From contig CAZCVE010000031.1 in assembly GCA_964502175.1 (NCBI GenBank), positions 45,177 through 109,176 of the forward strand: a stretch of DNA of 64,000 nt, in the 5' to 3' direction. Of this stretch, positions 44,006-54,300 are shown one piece after another. A program made the position numbers and the translations under genes. This DNA comes from JAFLCL01 sp964502175. Lineage in GTDB: Bacteria > Myxococcota_A > Polyangia > Polyangiales > Sandaracinaceae. Every line of letters starts with the position of its first letter. Within the stretch, counting starts at the first letter, position 1. The notes beneath the pieces were generated by a model. It was not told where the DNA came from, did no database searches, and saw nothing but the letters and a program-made list of their open reading frames with translations.

Positions 44006-45382
44006 ATGCTGACTTCGACTGGACTCCGCGGGGTGCGCGGCTGGCTGACCGCTCGCGTCGCGCTCGTCGCACTGCTCGCCACCCTCTTCGCCACGCCCCT
44101 CGCGCCCGCCCGCGTGCAGGCCGACGACGTCTCGGAGGCCGGCGCGTCGTTCGCGCGCGGCAACGAGCACTTCCAGCGCGCGATGCGGCTGCGCGGCGAT
44201 CGTCGGCGGCGCGAGCTCGAGGCCGCGCTCGAGGCGTACTTCGAGAGCCTCTCGCGCGTGCGCTCGCGCAACGTGCTCTACAACACGGCGCTCGTGCTCG
44301 AGTCGCTCGAGCGCTCGGACGAGGCCTTCAACCACTGGACCGAGTACCTCGCGGTCACGGGTCTGAGCGAGGCCGAGCTCGCGGACGGGCGACAGCACCG
44401 CGACGCGCTCGTGCCGCGCGTGGCCGTGTTCGAGGTGAACGCGACGGCGGGGGCCGAGGTCTGGATCGACCGCCGTGACCTCGGCTCGCGCGGACGCGCG
44501 CCGCTCACGATCGCGCTGCCGCCGGGCGAGCACACCTTCTACTTCGCGGCCGCGGGCTACCGCGAGTCGCAGATGACCGGCACCGCAGCGATCGGCGAGA
44601 CCGCGCGCGTCACCATGTCGCTCACGATGCTGCCGGTGTGGCTGCAGGTGCTCGCGCCCGAAGGCTCGGTGCTCGAGATCGACGGCGGCCGCGTGACGCC
44701 GGGCCAGTCGGTGCCGATCGAGCCGGGACCGCACCTCGCGCGCGTGTCGAGCGGCGATCGTGTGCTCGCCGAGCGTCGCTTCGAGGTGATGCCGGGCTCT
44801 GCGCCGATGGTGATCGACATGACGAGCGCGCTCGGCGCGGGCGGCCTCGGCGGCGGGATCGTCGAGGTCGTCGTCGATCGCGTGGCGCGCATCGAGATCG
44901 ACGGCGTCGTGCAGGGCGAGGCGGACCGCGCGTCGACCACGCTGAGCCCCGGTCCGCACCACGTGCGCGTGACCGCGGCGGGCCACGACGCGTACGAGGG
45001 CAGCCCGACCTTCGAGATCTTCCCCGCGCGGCTCGAGGTGCGCTTGGCGCAGAGCTCGGCCGACTGGATCTACGTGGCGCGCGCGATCTTCGGGCCGCTC
45101 GCGGCGCTCGGCGCGATCGGCGGCTCCGTGGCGCTCGCGGGAGCGTCGGAGGCGTACTCGTCGAACCAGGCGATGCCCACGACAGACAACGCGAGCGCGC
45201 TCGAGGACCGCACGCTCGCGGTCGACGTCACGTGGTCGATCACGGCCGTCTTCGGCGCGCTGGCGTTGGTGTCGCTCGTGCTCGACCCAGGCGGTGGCGA
45301 GAGTGAGGCGTCGTTCTCGGTGCAGCCGACGGTGGGCGGCGCGGTCGCGTCCGTGTCGGGCCGGTTCGGGGGTGCGCTGTGA
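44006..45382 (+). CDS. exported/membrane PEGA-repeat protein
   Basis: The 458-aa product has a signal peptide (LVALLATLFATPLAPARVQA, about residues 20-39), then a TPR-like helical region (RGNEHFQRAMRLRGDRRRRE, NVLYNTALVLESLERSDEAF). Three PEGA-type beta units follow: AEVWIDRRDLGSRGRAPLTI with GEHTFYFAAAGY, VLEIDGGRVTPGQSVPIEPG, and RIEIDGVVQGE with GPHHVRVTAAGHDAYEG. Two hydrophobic helices lie near the C-terminus (about 352-378 and 410-428). Its stop overlaps the next start by 4 bp (GTGA). It is likely an envelope partner of the adjacent kinase. Confidence 0.85.
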   Translation: MLTSTGLRGVRGWLTARVALVALLATLFATPLAPARVQADDVSEAGASFARGNEHFQRAMRLRGDRRRRELEAALEAYFESLSRVRSRNVLYNTALVLESLERSDEAFNHWTEYLAVTGLSEAELADGRQHRDALVPRVAVFEVNATAGAEVWIDRRDLGSRGRAPLTIALPPGEHTFYFAAAGYRESQMTGTAAIGETARVTMSLTMLPVWLQVLAPEGSVLEIDGGRVTPGQSVPIEPGPHLARVSSGDRVLAERRFEVMPGSAPMVIDMTSALGAGGLGGGIVEVVVDRVARIEIDGVVQGEADRASTTLSPGPHHVRVTAAGHDAYEGSPTFEIFPARLEVRLAQSSADWIYVARAIFGPLAALGAIGGSVALAGASEAYSSNQAMPTTDNASALEDRTLAVDVTWSITAVFGALALVSLVLDPGGGESEASFSVQPTVGGAVASVSGRFGGAL

Positions 45383-47352
45383 GTCGCTCGGTCTCGACGG
45401 TCTTCGCGATCACCACGCTCGCGATGGGGGCGCTCGCGATGGGCGGCTGCAGCCTCGTGTGGGGGCCGGTGTACCCCGACGCCGCCCCGGTCGACGCGGC
45501 GGAGATGGACGCCCCAGTGGACGCGTTCTCCGAGCCCGACGGAGGACTCGACGCGTACATCGTCCCCGACGCCTACGCGCCGCCGCCCGAGGAGTGCGAG
45601 CGGATCGGCGACGAAGACATGGACGACTTCGCGGACTGCAGCGACCCCGACTGCTACGGACACCCCGCGTGCTGCAGCGCCACCGCGGGCAGCGACGAGA
45701 GCTACGACGCGCTGTTCAGCGGGACGACGCGGCCCCTCGAGTGGAGCTCGCGCGCGGTGACGCTGTCGGCGATCGGCGACTCGACGCGCCTCGGGGCTGC
45801 CGGTCCCACGACCGGCTCGCTGTGGCGAGAGCTCTGCTTCCCGCTCGGTCAGGGCGGGCGATTCCGCTTCCGGCTGGAAGGGCGTTCGGAGGCGGGCTCC
45901 GGCAACACGCTCTCGATCGTGCTCAGCCCAGCGCCGGAGCCGGGACCGACGGGCTTCCTCGACGAGCTGGCCCTGCACGTCGGCGAGGGGAATCGACTGA
46001 CCGCCACGCGCGCAGGCAGCTCGGTCGCGCTCGCGGGCGCGTGCGTCAGCGATGGCTCGGCGCAGCTGGGGACCACCACGACGTTCGAGCTCACGCTCTT
46101 GCCGGGCGTGGCGGACGACAGCTCCGCGTTGCTCGCCACGCTCACGGTGACCAGCAACGGTGGCTGCACGGAGACCACGACGCTCTTCGAGGACGAAGCG
46201 ATCCTGGTCTCGGACCTGCGACGCACCCTCGACGCGTCGCGGTCGTGTCAGGACAGCCCCGGCCTCTGGTTCGCCCTCGACGTGCGCGGAGCGGGCGCGT
46301 TCGCCGTGTCTCCGCTCGGAGGGGCAGAGGCGGAGATCGAGATGCGACCGCTCGAGTGCGCATCGCCAGGCGTGTTCACGCGATCGACCGTGGTGCTCGA
46401 CCGCGAGTCCGTGCAGGCCGGCTCCGCCATGTACACGAGCGGCGGCATCGGGGCGCCGGACCTCACGGCCGTGGGCGCGCAGTGGGCGCTCGCCTACGAC
46501 GCGAGCCTCGAGGATCGCTCGGAGGAGATCTTCCGTCCGCTCACGCTCTCCCTCGGGGTCGCGCGAGGCGCGGCCGCCGACTCGTCGACATTCACGCCCA
46601 CGTCTGCCGGCGCGGTGACGGTGACCGGGGCGCGGTCGCGCGAGCCCTCGCTGTCGAGCGTCGGGGGGCGGACGTTCCTCGTCTGGTCGCGCGAGATGGC
46701 CACGATGCGCGGGCACTACGAGCTGATCGAGGGCCTCTTCGACTCGTCGACGGGGACGACGACGGCGTCGACGCTCCTCAACCCCGCGGACGACTGCGAT
46801 TCGCTCCGGGAGGCGTCGACGGCCGCAGCGTTCGACTCGACCGGCATCAACGACGGCGACTGGATCTTCGCGCGCTGCGACGTCGGGGCGATGAGCCGGC
46901 TCGCGATGTGGCGCCGCGTCGGATCCACCGCACCGAACCTGCGCGAGTCCAACCTGCTCGGGGGAGACCCGATCGCCGATCGCGTGATCGCGGCCGATGT
47001 GTTCGCTGTGCGCAGGAGCGCGAGGCAGACGTTCGGCCTCTGGGTGCTCGCGCGTGGGCCCACCGACGAGGCGGAGCTCCACCTGTATCTCGCGGATCAG
47101 GTCGTAGCCGGCGTGATGCCGCGCTTCTTCGGCTACGCCGGCAACCCGGTCCTCACCGAGGCGGACGGCAGCCTGCCGGCCTGCCCGGCGGGCGACACTT
47201 GTCGGCTCACGTCGGTCTCGGTCGCCCCGGTGTTCCGCTCGGGCCTGCCAGACGACATTCGTTTCCTCTTCGCTCGGTCACGGACCGGCGCGACGACCAC
47301 CTACGAGATCGTCGCCGCCGAGCAGCGCGCGCTCTCCACCCTCGACGAGTGA
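45379..47352 (+). CDS. large lipoprotein, member 1 of a three-paralogue series
   Basis: The 657-aa product starts at GTG 45379, overlapping the PEGA gene's stop. Lipobox ALAMGGC is followed by an Asp/Ala linker (DAAPVDAAEMDAPVDAF). A short Cys module DDFADCSDPDCYGHPACC comes next and matches the D-DG-DC-D--C---CC module of the next two proteins. A beta-sandwich-like region (about 120-290) and a propeller-like region with repeated strands (GAPDLTAVGAQWALAYD, REPSLSSVGGRTFLVWSRE) follow. No catalytic site was recognised. Outer-membrane display is inferred from the lipobox. Confidence 0.8.
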   Translation: MSRSVSTVFAITTLAMGALAMGGCSLVWGPVYPDAAPVDAAEMDAPVDAFSEPDGGLDAYIVPDAYAPPPEECERIGDEDMDDFADCSDPDCYGHPACCSATAGSDESYDALFSGTTRPLEWSSRAVTLSAIGDSTRLGAAGPTTGSLWRELCFPLGQGGRFRFRLEGRSEAGSGNTLSIVLSPAPEPGPTGFLDELALHVGEGNRLTATRAGSSVALAGACVSDGSAQLGTTTTFELTLLPGVADDSSALLATLTVTSNGGCTETTTLFEDEAILVSDLRRTLDASRSCQDSPGLWFALDVRGAGAFAVSPLGGAEAEIEMRPLECASPGVFTRSTVVLDRESVQAGSAMYTSGGIGAPDLTAVGAQWALAYDASLEDRSEEIFRPLTLSLGVARGAAADSSTFTPTSAGAVTVTGARSREPSLSSVGGRTFLVWSREMATMRGHYELIEGLFDSSTGTTTASTLLNPADDCDSLREASTAAAFDSTGINDGDWIFARCDVGAMSRLAMWRRVGSTAPNLRESNLLGGDPIADRVIAADVFAVRRSARQTFGLWVLARGPTDEAELHLYLADQVVAGVMPRFFGYAGNPVLTEADGSLPACPAGDTCRLTSVSVAPVFRSGLPDDIRFLFARSRTGATTTYEIVAAEQRALSTLDE

Positions 47353-47447
47353 CCGTGAGGGGCGGCACGAAACGTGATGTGCGGTCGCCGGGTGCGCGCT
47401 TCGCTGTGCCACTCTGACCCCCCAGACGCTGATCCGGCAGAGCCCCC

Positions 47448-49460
47448 ATGCCCAACCTCTCGCACCGTGCCTGCCTGCTCGCCCTGGTCGCCCTCCTGGC
47501 CTCGGCGAGCCTGACCGCGTGCGCAGCCTGGGGTCCTGCGGCCCGCGGTGACACCGATGCGCCCGCTCCGGACGCAAGCGAACCGTTCGGCGACGTGGGA
47601 CCCGTAGGGCTCGGTGTCGACGTCGGGACCAGCGCCCCGTTCGACGAAGCCACAGGCGACAGCTCGGGTGGACGCAGCTCGTGCCTCGACTTCGTGGACA
47701 ACGACGTCGACGGCGTCCTCGACTGCGACGAGCCCGCGTGTCGCTCGCTCACGACGAACAGCGCCTGCTGCGTGGGAAGCACTGCGACGGACTGCTGCGT
47801 CGACGTGGCGCCCGTTCTGGTCGCACCGCTCGCGACCTGCACCGGCGGGGCCGAGTGCCTCGGCGTGGACGGTGTCGAGCTGACCGCCACGCTCGGTCAA
47901 GTGTTCGACGGTGCCGCGGTCGCGGGGGCGTGTGCGGTTCCCTCGCCCGCGGTGTTCGCGCCCATCGGCTCGACGGGCGGCGCGAGCCACGGCGTCATGG
48001 TGTTGCCGACGGCGCTGAGCACGGAGACCTCGTACCTGACCGTCGAGGGCCGGCTGGGCGCGGCCGACGTCAGCGACGTGCGCGTGTCGGCGGCTGGCTT
48101 CGGTCTGTTCCGACCGCAGGATCTGGGCGTGCTGGCGCGCCCGCTCGTGGCCGTGATCACCAGCGCGACGGCCGACGAAGTCCGCGTCGTGGTGGGCGAT
48201 CGCGTGATCGCGACCGCGCCCTACGGTGCGGAGCCCTGCGACCGCAGCGCGGAGTACCAGCTCTCGACGTCGCCGGACGGACGCTTCGAGGTGCGTCGTC
48301 GCGCAGCGGGCGCGATCGAGTGGGAGCCGACCTTCGCGGACGGCACGTTCGACGGCGGCAACGACCTCCGCGTCGCGATGTTCGGCCAGCAGCCGAACCC
48401 CACCAGCGCGCCCACCGCGTGGGTCGCTGATCTCGAGGTGAACGAGCGCGCGTGCGACGTCCTCGCCCCCGCGCGCGAGGCCTCGGTCGTCGCGGGCGAT
48501 CGTGATCACGACGTGACGGGCATCGCCGTGTTCCCCCGCGACACGACGGGCGACGCGTGGGAGGCGCTCGTGACCGCCGGTGATCAGATCCACTGGATGG
48601 CGGTCCAGCGCACGTCCGGTGGCCTCGTGTCGAGCACGCCCGCCGTGCCCTTCGCCGACAACATCCAGCCTGCGGCGTGGCCAGCCGGCTACCAGCACGT
48701 CGAAGACATCGAGGTGTTCCGCGACGGAGGCGGCACGCTCCGCGTTCTCCTCGCGGCCGCGCCGACCGCGGACGCGCCGACGGTGATCGTCGCGACGACG
48801 TACACGCCGTCGCCGACGCTGGGGCGACCCGGAACGCTCGACACGCTGCTCCGCGAGGTCGTGAGCGCCTCCGCGTTCCCGACGCTTCCTCTCGGGGGCG
48901 CTCCGGCCGTGACGCCCGTCTCGGTCGATGGACCGACCGCGCGCCGCGTGGACGCCCTCGCGAGCACGCTGTTCCTCGCGCGCGTGCGCTACTCGGACGG
49001 TCACTCGGAGATCCGCGTGGTCCCGTCCCAGCCCGACAACGCCGCTGGGTTCGAGAGCGCCGATCCGGGAGCGGCGGGGCGTGACGCCGACGGAGTCACG
49101 ACGAACGGCCTCGTGCACGCGAGCCAGCCGCGCGACGCATCGGCGTTCGATCGCGACGAGGTCGCCGACCCGCAGGTCGTGGAGATCGGCGGCGTGGTGC
49201 GTGTGCTCTACGCGGGTCGTCGCGGGACGCGCTGGTCGATCGGCACCATCGTCGCCTCGCCGGCGGTCAGTCACTTCATCCCCGTGAGCAGCGAGCCGCA
49301 GCTCTCGCCGACGGGAACCGGCTTCGACGCGCTCGGCGTCAGCGAGCCGCAGCTCGTCCTGCGCGCCGGGACGCAGTGGCTCTACTTCGCCGGCTCGGAC
49401 GGGGCGCGACGCGGGATCGGCGTCGCCCACCAAGCGCTCGTCACGGAGAGCTCGCCATGA
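47448..49460 (+). CDS. large lipoprotein, member 2 of a three-paralogue series
   Basis: The 670-aa product has lipobox SLTAC (Cys about residue 25), a linker, and the Cys module NDVDGVLDCDEPACRSLTTN then ACCVG. A beta-sandwich-like domain covers about residues 130-345. The C-terminal 250 residues have propeller-like blades typical of the five-bladed GH43/GH32-type fold: VADPQVVEIGGVVRVLYAGR, GTRWSIGTIVAS and LVLRAGTQWLYFAGSDGARR. The acidic catalytic triad of true GH43 enzymes could not be identified. Its stop overlaps the start of member 3 by four bases (ATGA). Confidence 0.8.
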   Translation: MPNLSHRACLLALVALLASASLTACAAWGPAARGDTDAPAPDASEPFGDVGPVGLGVDVGTSAPFDEATGDSSGGRSSCLDFVDNDVDGVLDCDEPACRSLTTNSACCVGSTATDCCVDVAPVLVAPLATCTGGAECLGVDGVELTATLGQVFDGAAVAGACAVPSPAVFAPIGSTGGASHGVMVLPTALSTETSYLTVEGRLGAADVSDVRVSAAGFGLFRPQDLGVLARPLVAVITSATADEVRVVVGDRVIATAPYGAEPCDRSAEYQLSTSPDGRFEVRRRAAGAIEWEPTFADGTFDGGNDLRVAMFGQQPNPTSAPTAWVADLEVNERACDVLAPAREASVVAGDRDHDVTGIAVFPRDTTGDAWEALVTAGDQIHWMAVQRTSGGLVSSTPAVPFADNIQPAAWPAGYQHVEDIEVFRDGGGTLRVLLAAAPTADAPTVIVATTYTPSPTLGRPGTLDTLLREVVSASAFPTLPLGGAPAVTPVSVDGPTARRVDALASTLFLARVRYSDGHSEIRVVPSQPDNAAGFESADPGAAGRDADGVTTNGLVHASQPRDASAFDRDEVADPQVVEIGGVVRVLYAGRRGTRWSIGTIVASPAVSHFIPVSSEPQLSPTGTGFDALGVSEPQLVLRAGTQWLYFAGSDGARRGIGVAHQALVTESSP

Positions 49461-51334
49461 CGACGCGGAGCAGACGCGCGCTGTGGGTCAGGTCGTCTGG
49501 GTGGACGCTGGGCGGGGTCGCGATCGCGATGATCGCGGCGTCGCTCGGATGCGGGAGCGCGGACTACGCGGACGCGGGCGGCGTCCCGCGGAGCGACGCG
49601 ATGAGCTCCGTCGACGGTGGCCCCGAGGACCCGAGCTACGACGCGGGGCCCCTCGCCGATGCCGGCACGGCCCCCGCGCTCGCGGGCGAGTACACCGGCA
49701 CCGACCGCGACGACGCTTCGGGCTGCTTCGACGGCGCGGACGCGGACGGCGACCTCCGCGTCGACTGCGCCGACGACGAGTGCCGCGGCACGCCGATCTG
49801 CTGCGTGGGCTCGTCCGACGTCGAGGCCTGCTGTGCGCCCGGCCCCGCGACGTCGATCGCGCTGTCGGGTTGTCCGCGCGACCCGCGTGACTGCGCGGAG
49901 CTCGGTGGCCGCGTGGTGTCGGGCACGCCGATCGTCAGCCTCGATCACGCGCTCGTGCCGGTCGCTGGGCGCGGCGTGGACGGCGCGCTCGACTTCCCTG
50001 CGATCGCGGTCTCTCCGCGCGCCGAGGCGGTTCAGCTCGTCGCCACGATCGCGGCGCCCGCCTCGAGCGTTCAGCTCGACGCGACGGCCTTCGGCCTCTG
50101 GGTGCCGCAACTGCCGACCGCGAGCGTCACTCCGCTCGTGGCCGTCGTCGTGAGCGCGACGCGCGGCGACGTCACGGTGGTCGCGTCCGGCCGCACGATC
50201 GACACGCTGCCGCTGCCCGAGGGCGCAGCGGAGTACAGGCTCGCGATCTCCCCGCAGGGCCTCGTGACCGTGTCGGTGGGCGCGACGACCGCGACACCGT
50301 TCTCGATCGCGCTGCCGCGAGAGCGTGTCGTGCCGATCGTCTTCGGCCGCGTCGAGAACGACGCGTTCGCCAGCGGCACCACGCGCCTCCTCGCGCTCCG
50401 CGTGGAGCGAAGTCCGTGCGACCTGCCGGCGGCGCTCGTGCGCGACGGCGCTGCGCTCGAGGCCGACGTCGCCACGCTCGACGAGACGCAGGTGAGCGAC
50501 CCGAGCGTGCTGCTGGCCGCCGGCGGGACACGGGTCGCGTTCGTGGGCGCGGACGACGTGGCGAACGACGAGCGCTCGCTCTACGTGGGCGCGCTGCTCG
50601 ACGGACAGATCACCGACGTCACCACGCTCCTCACGGTCGCACAGCTCCGCGAAGCGCTCACGGCCAGCGATGTCGTGGACCTCGGCGGCCCGCACCTCTA
50701 CGAGCAGGATGGGGTCGTGTCGGCCTACTTCGCGTTCGAGCAAGCAGGGCGCTGGCGCCTGGGCCGCCTGCGCGACCTCGACGGCGATCGAGAGATCACC
50801 GCGCTGGCCACGCCCGACGGCAGCTTCGACGATCCCGCGCAGATGTCGAACACCGAGCTGCTCGCGAGAGAGCGCCTCGCCGACGGCGGCTCCCGCATCG
50901 TGTTGTTCAACCTGTCGGGCGACATCGGCACCGCGCTCGCCGGCGGGCTCTGCGCCGCGGAGTCGAGCTGCGTCGGCGACGCGACGCGCGCCGATGGCCA
51001 CGTCGTGGCGCCCTCGTCGGACGCAGCGTTCGATCGCGACGAAGTCCGCGCGCCCTTCGCCGTCGTGCAGCGTGGCGTCACGCGCATCTACTACGCGGGT
51101 CGACGCGGCACGCGCTGGGGGATCGGCGTCGCGGTGCGGGGCCACGACGGCACGTTCTTCCGCGCCGCGAACGACGGCGCGCCCGTGCTCACGCCGAGCG
51201 CTTCGGGACCGGACGCGATCGGAGTGTCGGGCCCGAGCGTCTTCGTCGACGACGGCACGCTCACGCTCCTCTACGCAGGCAGCGACGGCGCGCGCTCACG
51301 GCTGATGTGGGCCTCGATGCCGATCCGCGAGTGA
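49457..51334 (+). CDS. large lipoprotein, member 3 of a three-paralogue series
   Basis: The 625-aa product starts at ATG 49457 inside the previous stop. Lipobox AASLGC is followed by a linker with Asp/Ala/Gly units and the Cys module ADGDLRVDCADDECRGTPIC then CVG. The order of domains is the same as in member 2, and the C-terminal blades are clearly related: VRAPFAVVQRGVTRIYYAGR, GTRWGIGVAVRG and GTLTLLYAGSDGARSRL. Coupled translation with member 2 points to a shared assembly. A hairpin pair follows before the kinase-ATPase gene. Confidence 0.8.
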   Translation: MTTRSRRALWVRSSGWTLGGVAIAMIAASLGCGSADYADAGGVPRSDAMSSVDGGPEDPSYDAGPLADAGTAPALAGEYTGTDRDDASGCFDGADADGDLRVDCADDECRGTPICCVGSSDVEACCAPGPATSIALSGCPRDPRDCAELGGRVVSGTPIVSLDHALVPVAGRGVDGALDFPAIAVSPRAEAVQLVATIAAPASSVQLDATAFGLWVPQLPTASVTPLVAVVVSATRGDVTVVASGRTIDTLPLPEGAAEYRLAISPQGLVTVSVGATTATPFSIALPRERVVPIVFGRVENDAFASGTTRLLALRVERSPCDLPAALVRDGAALEADVATLDETQVSDPSVLLAAGGTRVAFVGADDVANDERSLYVGALLDGQITDVTTLLTVAQLREALTASDVVDLGGPHLYEQDGVVSAYFAFEQAGRWRLGRLRDLDGDREITALATPDGSFDDPAQMSNTELLARERLADGGSRIVLFNLSGDIGTALAGGLCAAESSCVGDATRADGHVVAPSSDAAFDRDEVRAPFAVVQRGVTRIYYAGRRGTRWGIGVAVRGHDGTFFRAANDGAPVLTPSASGPDAIGVSGPSVFVDDGTLTLLYAGSDGARSRLMWASMPIRE

Positions 51335-51341
51335 GTTTGCC

Positions 51342-51375
51342 GAGGGTCCATGCGGACCCTCCCCGCGTGGCGGGG
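51342..51375 (+). terminator. two adjacent hairpins between the lipoprotein trio and the kinase-ATPase gene
   Basis: GAGGGTCC/GGACCCTC (51342-51349 / 51354-51361, loop ATGC) is followed by CCCCGC/GCGGGG (51361-51366 / 51370-51375, loop GTG). An in-frame ATG (51350) sits in the first loop. The hairpins could terminate or attenuate transcription, or fold the leader of the kinase mRNA. Confidence 0.5.
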
Positions 51376-51397
51376 CGCGACGTGCGACCATGCGCGG

Positions 51398-54300
51398 GTG
51401 AGCGGTCGTTACGAGCTCCTCGAGCTGCTCGGCGAAGGCGGCATGGGCCGCGTCTACCGTGCGCGCCACGATCCGAGCGGCCTCGCGGTCGCGGTCAAGA
51501 CGCTGCGCGCCGAGTGGCGCGACGACGCTGACCGACGCCGTCTCTTCCTCGACGAAGCGACGGCCGCAGCGCGCCTCTCCGACCCGCGCATCGTTCGTCT
51601 CCTCGACGTCGGCGCCGACGAGCGCGGGGCGCCGTTCCTCGTCATGGAGCTCGTCGACGGCGTCGAGCTCGAGCAGTGGATCGAGCGGTGGCCCGGCTGG
51701 GCGCCGATCGAGCGTGTGCTGCTCGACGTGCTCGAGGGACTGTCGGCCGCGCACGCAGCAGGCATCGTGCACCGCGATCTCAAGCCGGCGAACGTGCTCG
51801 TCGAGAACGGCACTGGTCGCGCGCGCATCCTCGACTTCGGCGTCGCGGCGCTGTTCGACCCGCTGACTGCGCCGCGCGCGATCCGCATCGCGGGCACGCC
51901 GGAATTCATGGCGCCCGAGCAGCTGATGGGCGGCGCGCCGATCGGCCCGTGGACCGATCTCTACGCGTTCGGCGTCGTGCTCGCGTTCGTGCTCACGGCT
52001 CGGTCACCGTTCGAGGGCTCGGACGATCTCCCCGCGCTCGCGGCGCGCAAGCTCGGGCCGCTCACGCTGGAGGCACCTCGCCCCGGACTCGACGTGCCCC
52101 CCGCCATGCTCGCGCTCGTCGCGCGCTTGCTCGCGCCCCATCCACGCTCGCGACCTCGCTTCGCCGCAGAGGTGCGCGCCGAGCTCCTCGACGCCAGCGC
52201 GTCGGTGCGCGACGCCGTGCCGCGCGCGATCGGTCCGCGCACCACGAGATCGCGCGAGGCGAACGACACCACGCTCGACCCGAGCTTCGAGGCGACCTCA
52301 CCTCCGCGCGCGGCAGACGTCGGCGAGCGCACAGCCTCGATCCTCCTGCCAGGCGAGCTGCCCGCGCCCGTCGATCCCGAGCACGGCGTCTCGCTCGCGC
52401 AGCTGCGCGATCGTGCGCTCGTGGGCCGTGAGCCCGAGCGCGAGCTCCTCGAGTCCTTGATCGCCACGGTGATGACCGAGGGCGGCGCGCACGCGGTCTT
52501 CTTCGTCGGCGAGGCGGGCATCGGAAAGAGTCGCCTCGCGCGGTGGGGCCTCGGCGAGGTCGAGCGCACCGGCGCGATGGAGGGCGCCGCCGGCGGCTAC
52601 GATCTCGCTGGCGCGGGTGCGGCAGGCGGCCTCCGCCACGCGCTGGCGCGTCTCCTCGGCGCGCCTCCGCCACGCAACGATCCAGAGGCGCGCGTCGATG
52701 GAGAGGCGCGCGATCCGGCGATCGCCGCGTGGCAGTGGCTGACCGACGCCAGCGTCGCGCGCGCATCCTCGCCTGATCTCGCGGCGACGGGGCGAAGCTC
52801 GCAGGCCGGTGATCCCGAGCTCGATCGGGCGCTCCTCGCCCGCTTCGTACGGGCCGACGTCACTCAGGAGACGCTCGCGACCGAGGAGATTGCGCGGCTC
52901 GCGCACGCGGCGCTTCGTGCGCTCGGCAGACTGCGTCCGATCTACCTCTGGCTCGACGATGTCGCGTGGTCACGCGACGGCGCGCTCGCGCTCGTCGAGC
53001 GTCTGCTGGACGCGAACGACACGCCCATCCTCGTCGTCGGCACGGTGCGGAGCGACAGCACGCCCGAGGGCGATGCTCGCGCACGACTCGCGCGCCTCTC
53101 GTCACACCCGCGCTCGACCGTGCGGTCGCTCGGAGGCCTCGCCGAGGGCGCCATCTCGGAGCTCGCGAGCACGACGCTGCCGCTCGCGCCCGGCGTGGCC
53201 GAGTCGATCGCAGCCGTCGTCCCACACTCGCCGATGCTCGTACTCACGGCGCTGCGCGAGTGGGTCGCGTCGGGCGTGCTCGTGCCGACGCCGGAGGGCT
53301 ACGCGCCGCGCCCGGGCTCCGACATCGAGCGCGCGATCGGTGCCCGGTCGCTCGAGCGCCTCGTCGCGAGCAGGCTCGATCGACTGATCGCATCGTTCGG
53401 AGACGACGCCACGCTCGCCGAGGGCGTGCTGGTGCGGGCCGCGCTGCTCGGCGCGCGCTTCGAGCTCCCCGCGCTCGCCGCGGTGCTCGCCGAGTCGCCG
53501 CACCTGAGGCCGCTCGTCGATCCTCTGCTCGATCGCGCGCTCGTGAGCGGCCTCCTCCGCATCGAGCAGAGCCAGCTCGCGAGCTTCGAGCATGGCCTCG
53601 TCCACGAGGCGGTGCTGGCGCGCGCCGAGGGCGACGCGCGAGCGCGCATCGACGTCGCGAACGGGCTCGTCCAGCGCTACGGCAAGGAGCGCGCGGACGT
53701 GTCGGCCCGCGTCGCGCTGCTGCTCCACGACGCGGGCGTGCTCGACAACGCGTGGGAGCGACTGCTCTCGGCGATCGATCGCAGCGCGTGGGCCAGCGAC
53801 GATGTCGTCGCGCGACAGTGGCTCGCGGTCGCCGACGCTTGGCTCGTCGAGTCACCAGGCCACGCCGCGCGGCTCGCGCTCGCGCGGGCGAACCTGCACT
53901 ACTTCGCGCTCCGCTACGAAGAGGCCGTGGAGGCGGTCACGCACGCGAGGAGCCTCGCCGAGGCGGCCGGCGATCGGCGGCTCGCGCTGCGCTGCGACGC
54001 GCTCTTCGCCGACATCGCGTTCTACCGAGATCGCCTGGCGACCTCACAGCACGCGGCGCTCGCCGTGATGTCCGAGCTCGACGTCGACGATCCCGAGCTC
54101 GCGGAGATCGGCGCGACGATCGCGCATCGCCTGAGCGACCTCGACGTGCTCCGCGGCGACCTCGACGCCGCGCTCGCGTGGAGACACCGCTGCCTGGAGC
54201 TGACGCTCGCCGCCGAGAAGCCGTGGCGCGCGCGGATCGCGCGGCTGAACATCGGAGAGATCCACCTGGCGATGGGGCGTCACGCGGAGGCGCGCGCCCT

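Noticed and set aside
41163..44072. 969-codon minus-strand frame
   Set aside because: It covers the MarR and kinase genes in antisense; those have complete family motifs, while this frame has none.
47301..49433. 710-codon minus-strand frame
   Set aside because: It is antisense to lipoprotein member 2, with the composition of a GC-bias artefact.
51350..51397. start of the kinase-ATPase gene at ATG 51350
   Set aside because: The codon sits in a hairpin loop and the added 16 residues show no kinase-family similarity; GTG 51398 puts the kinase fold at the N-terminus.
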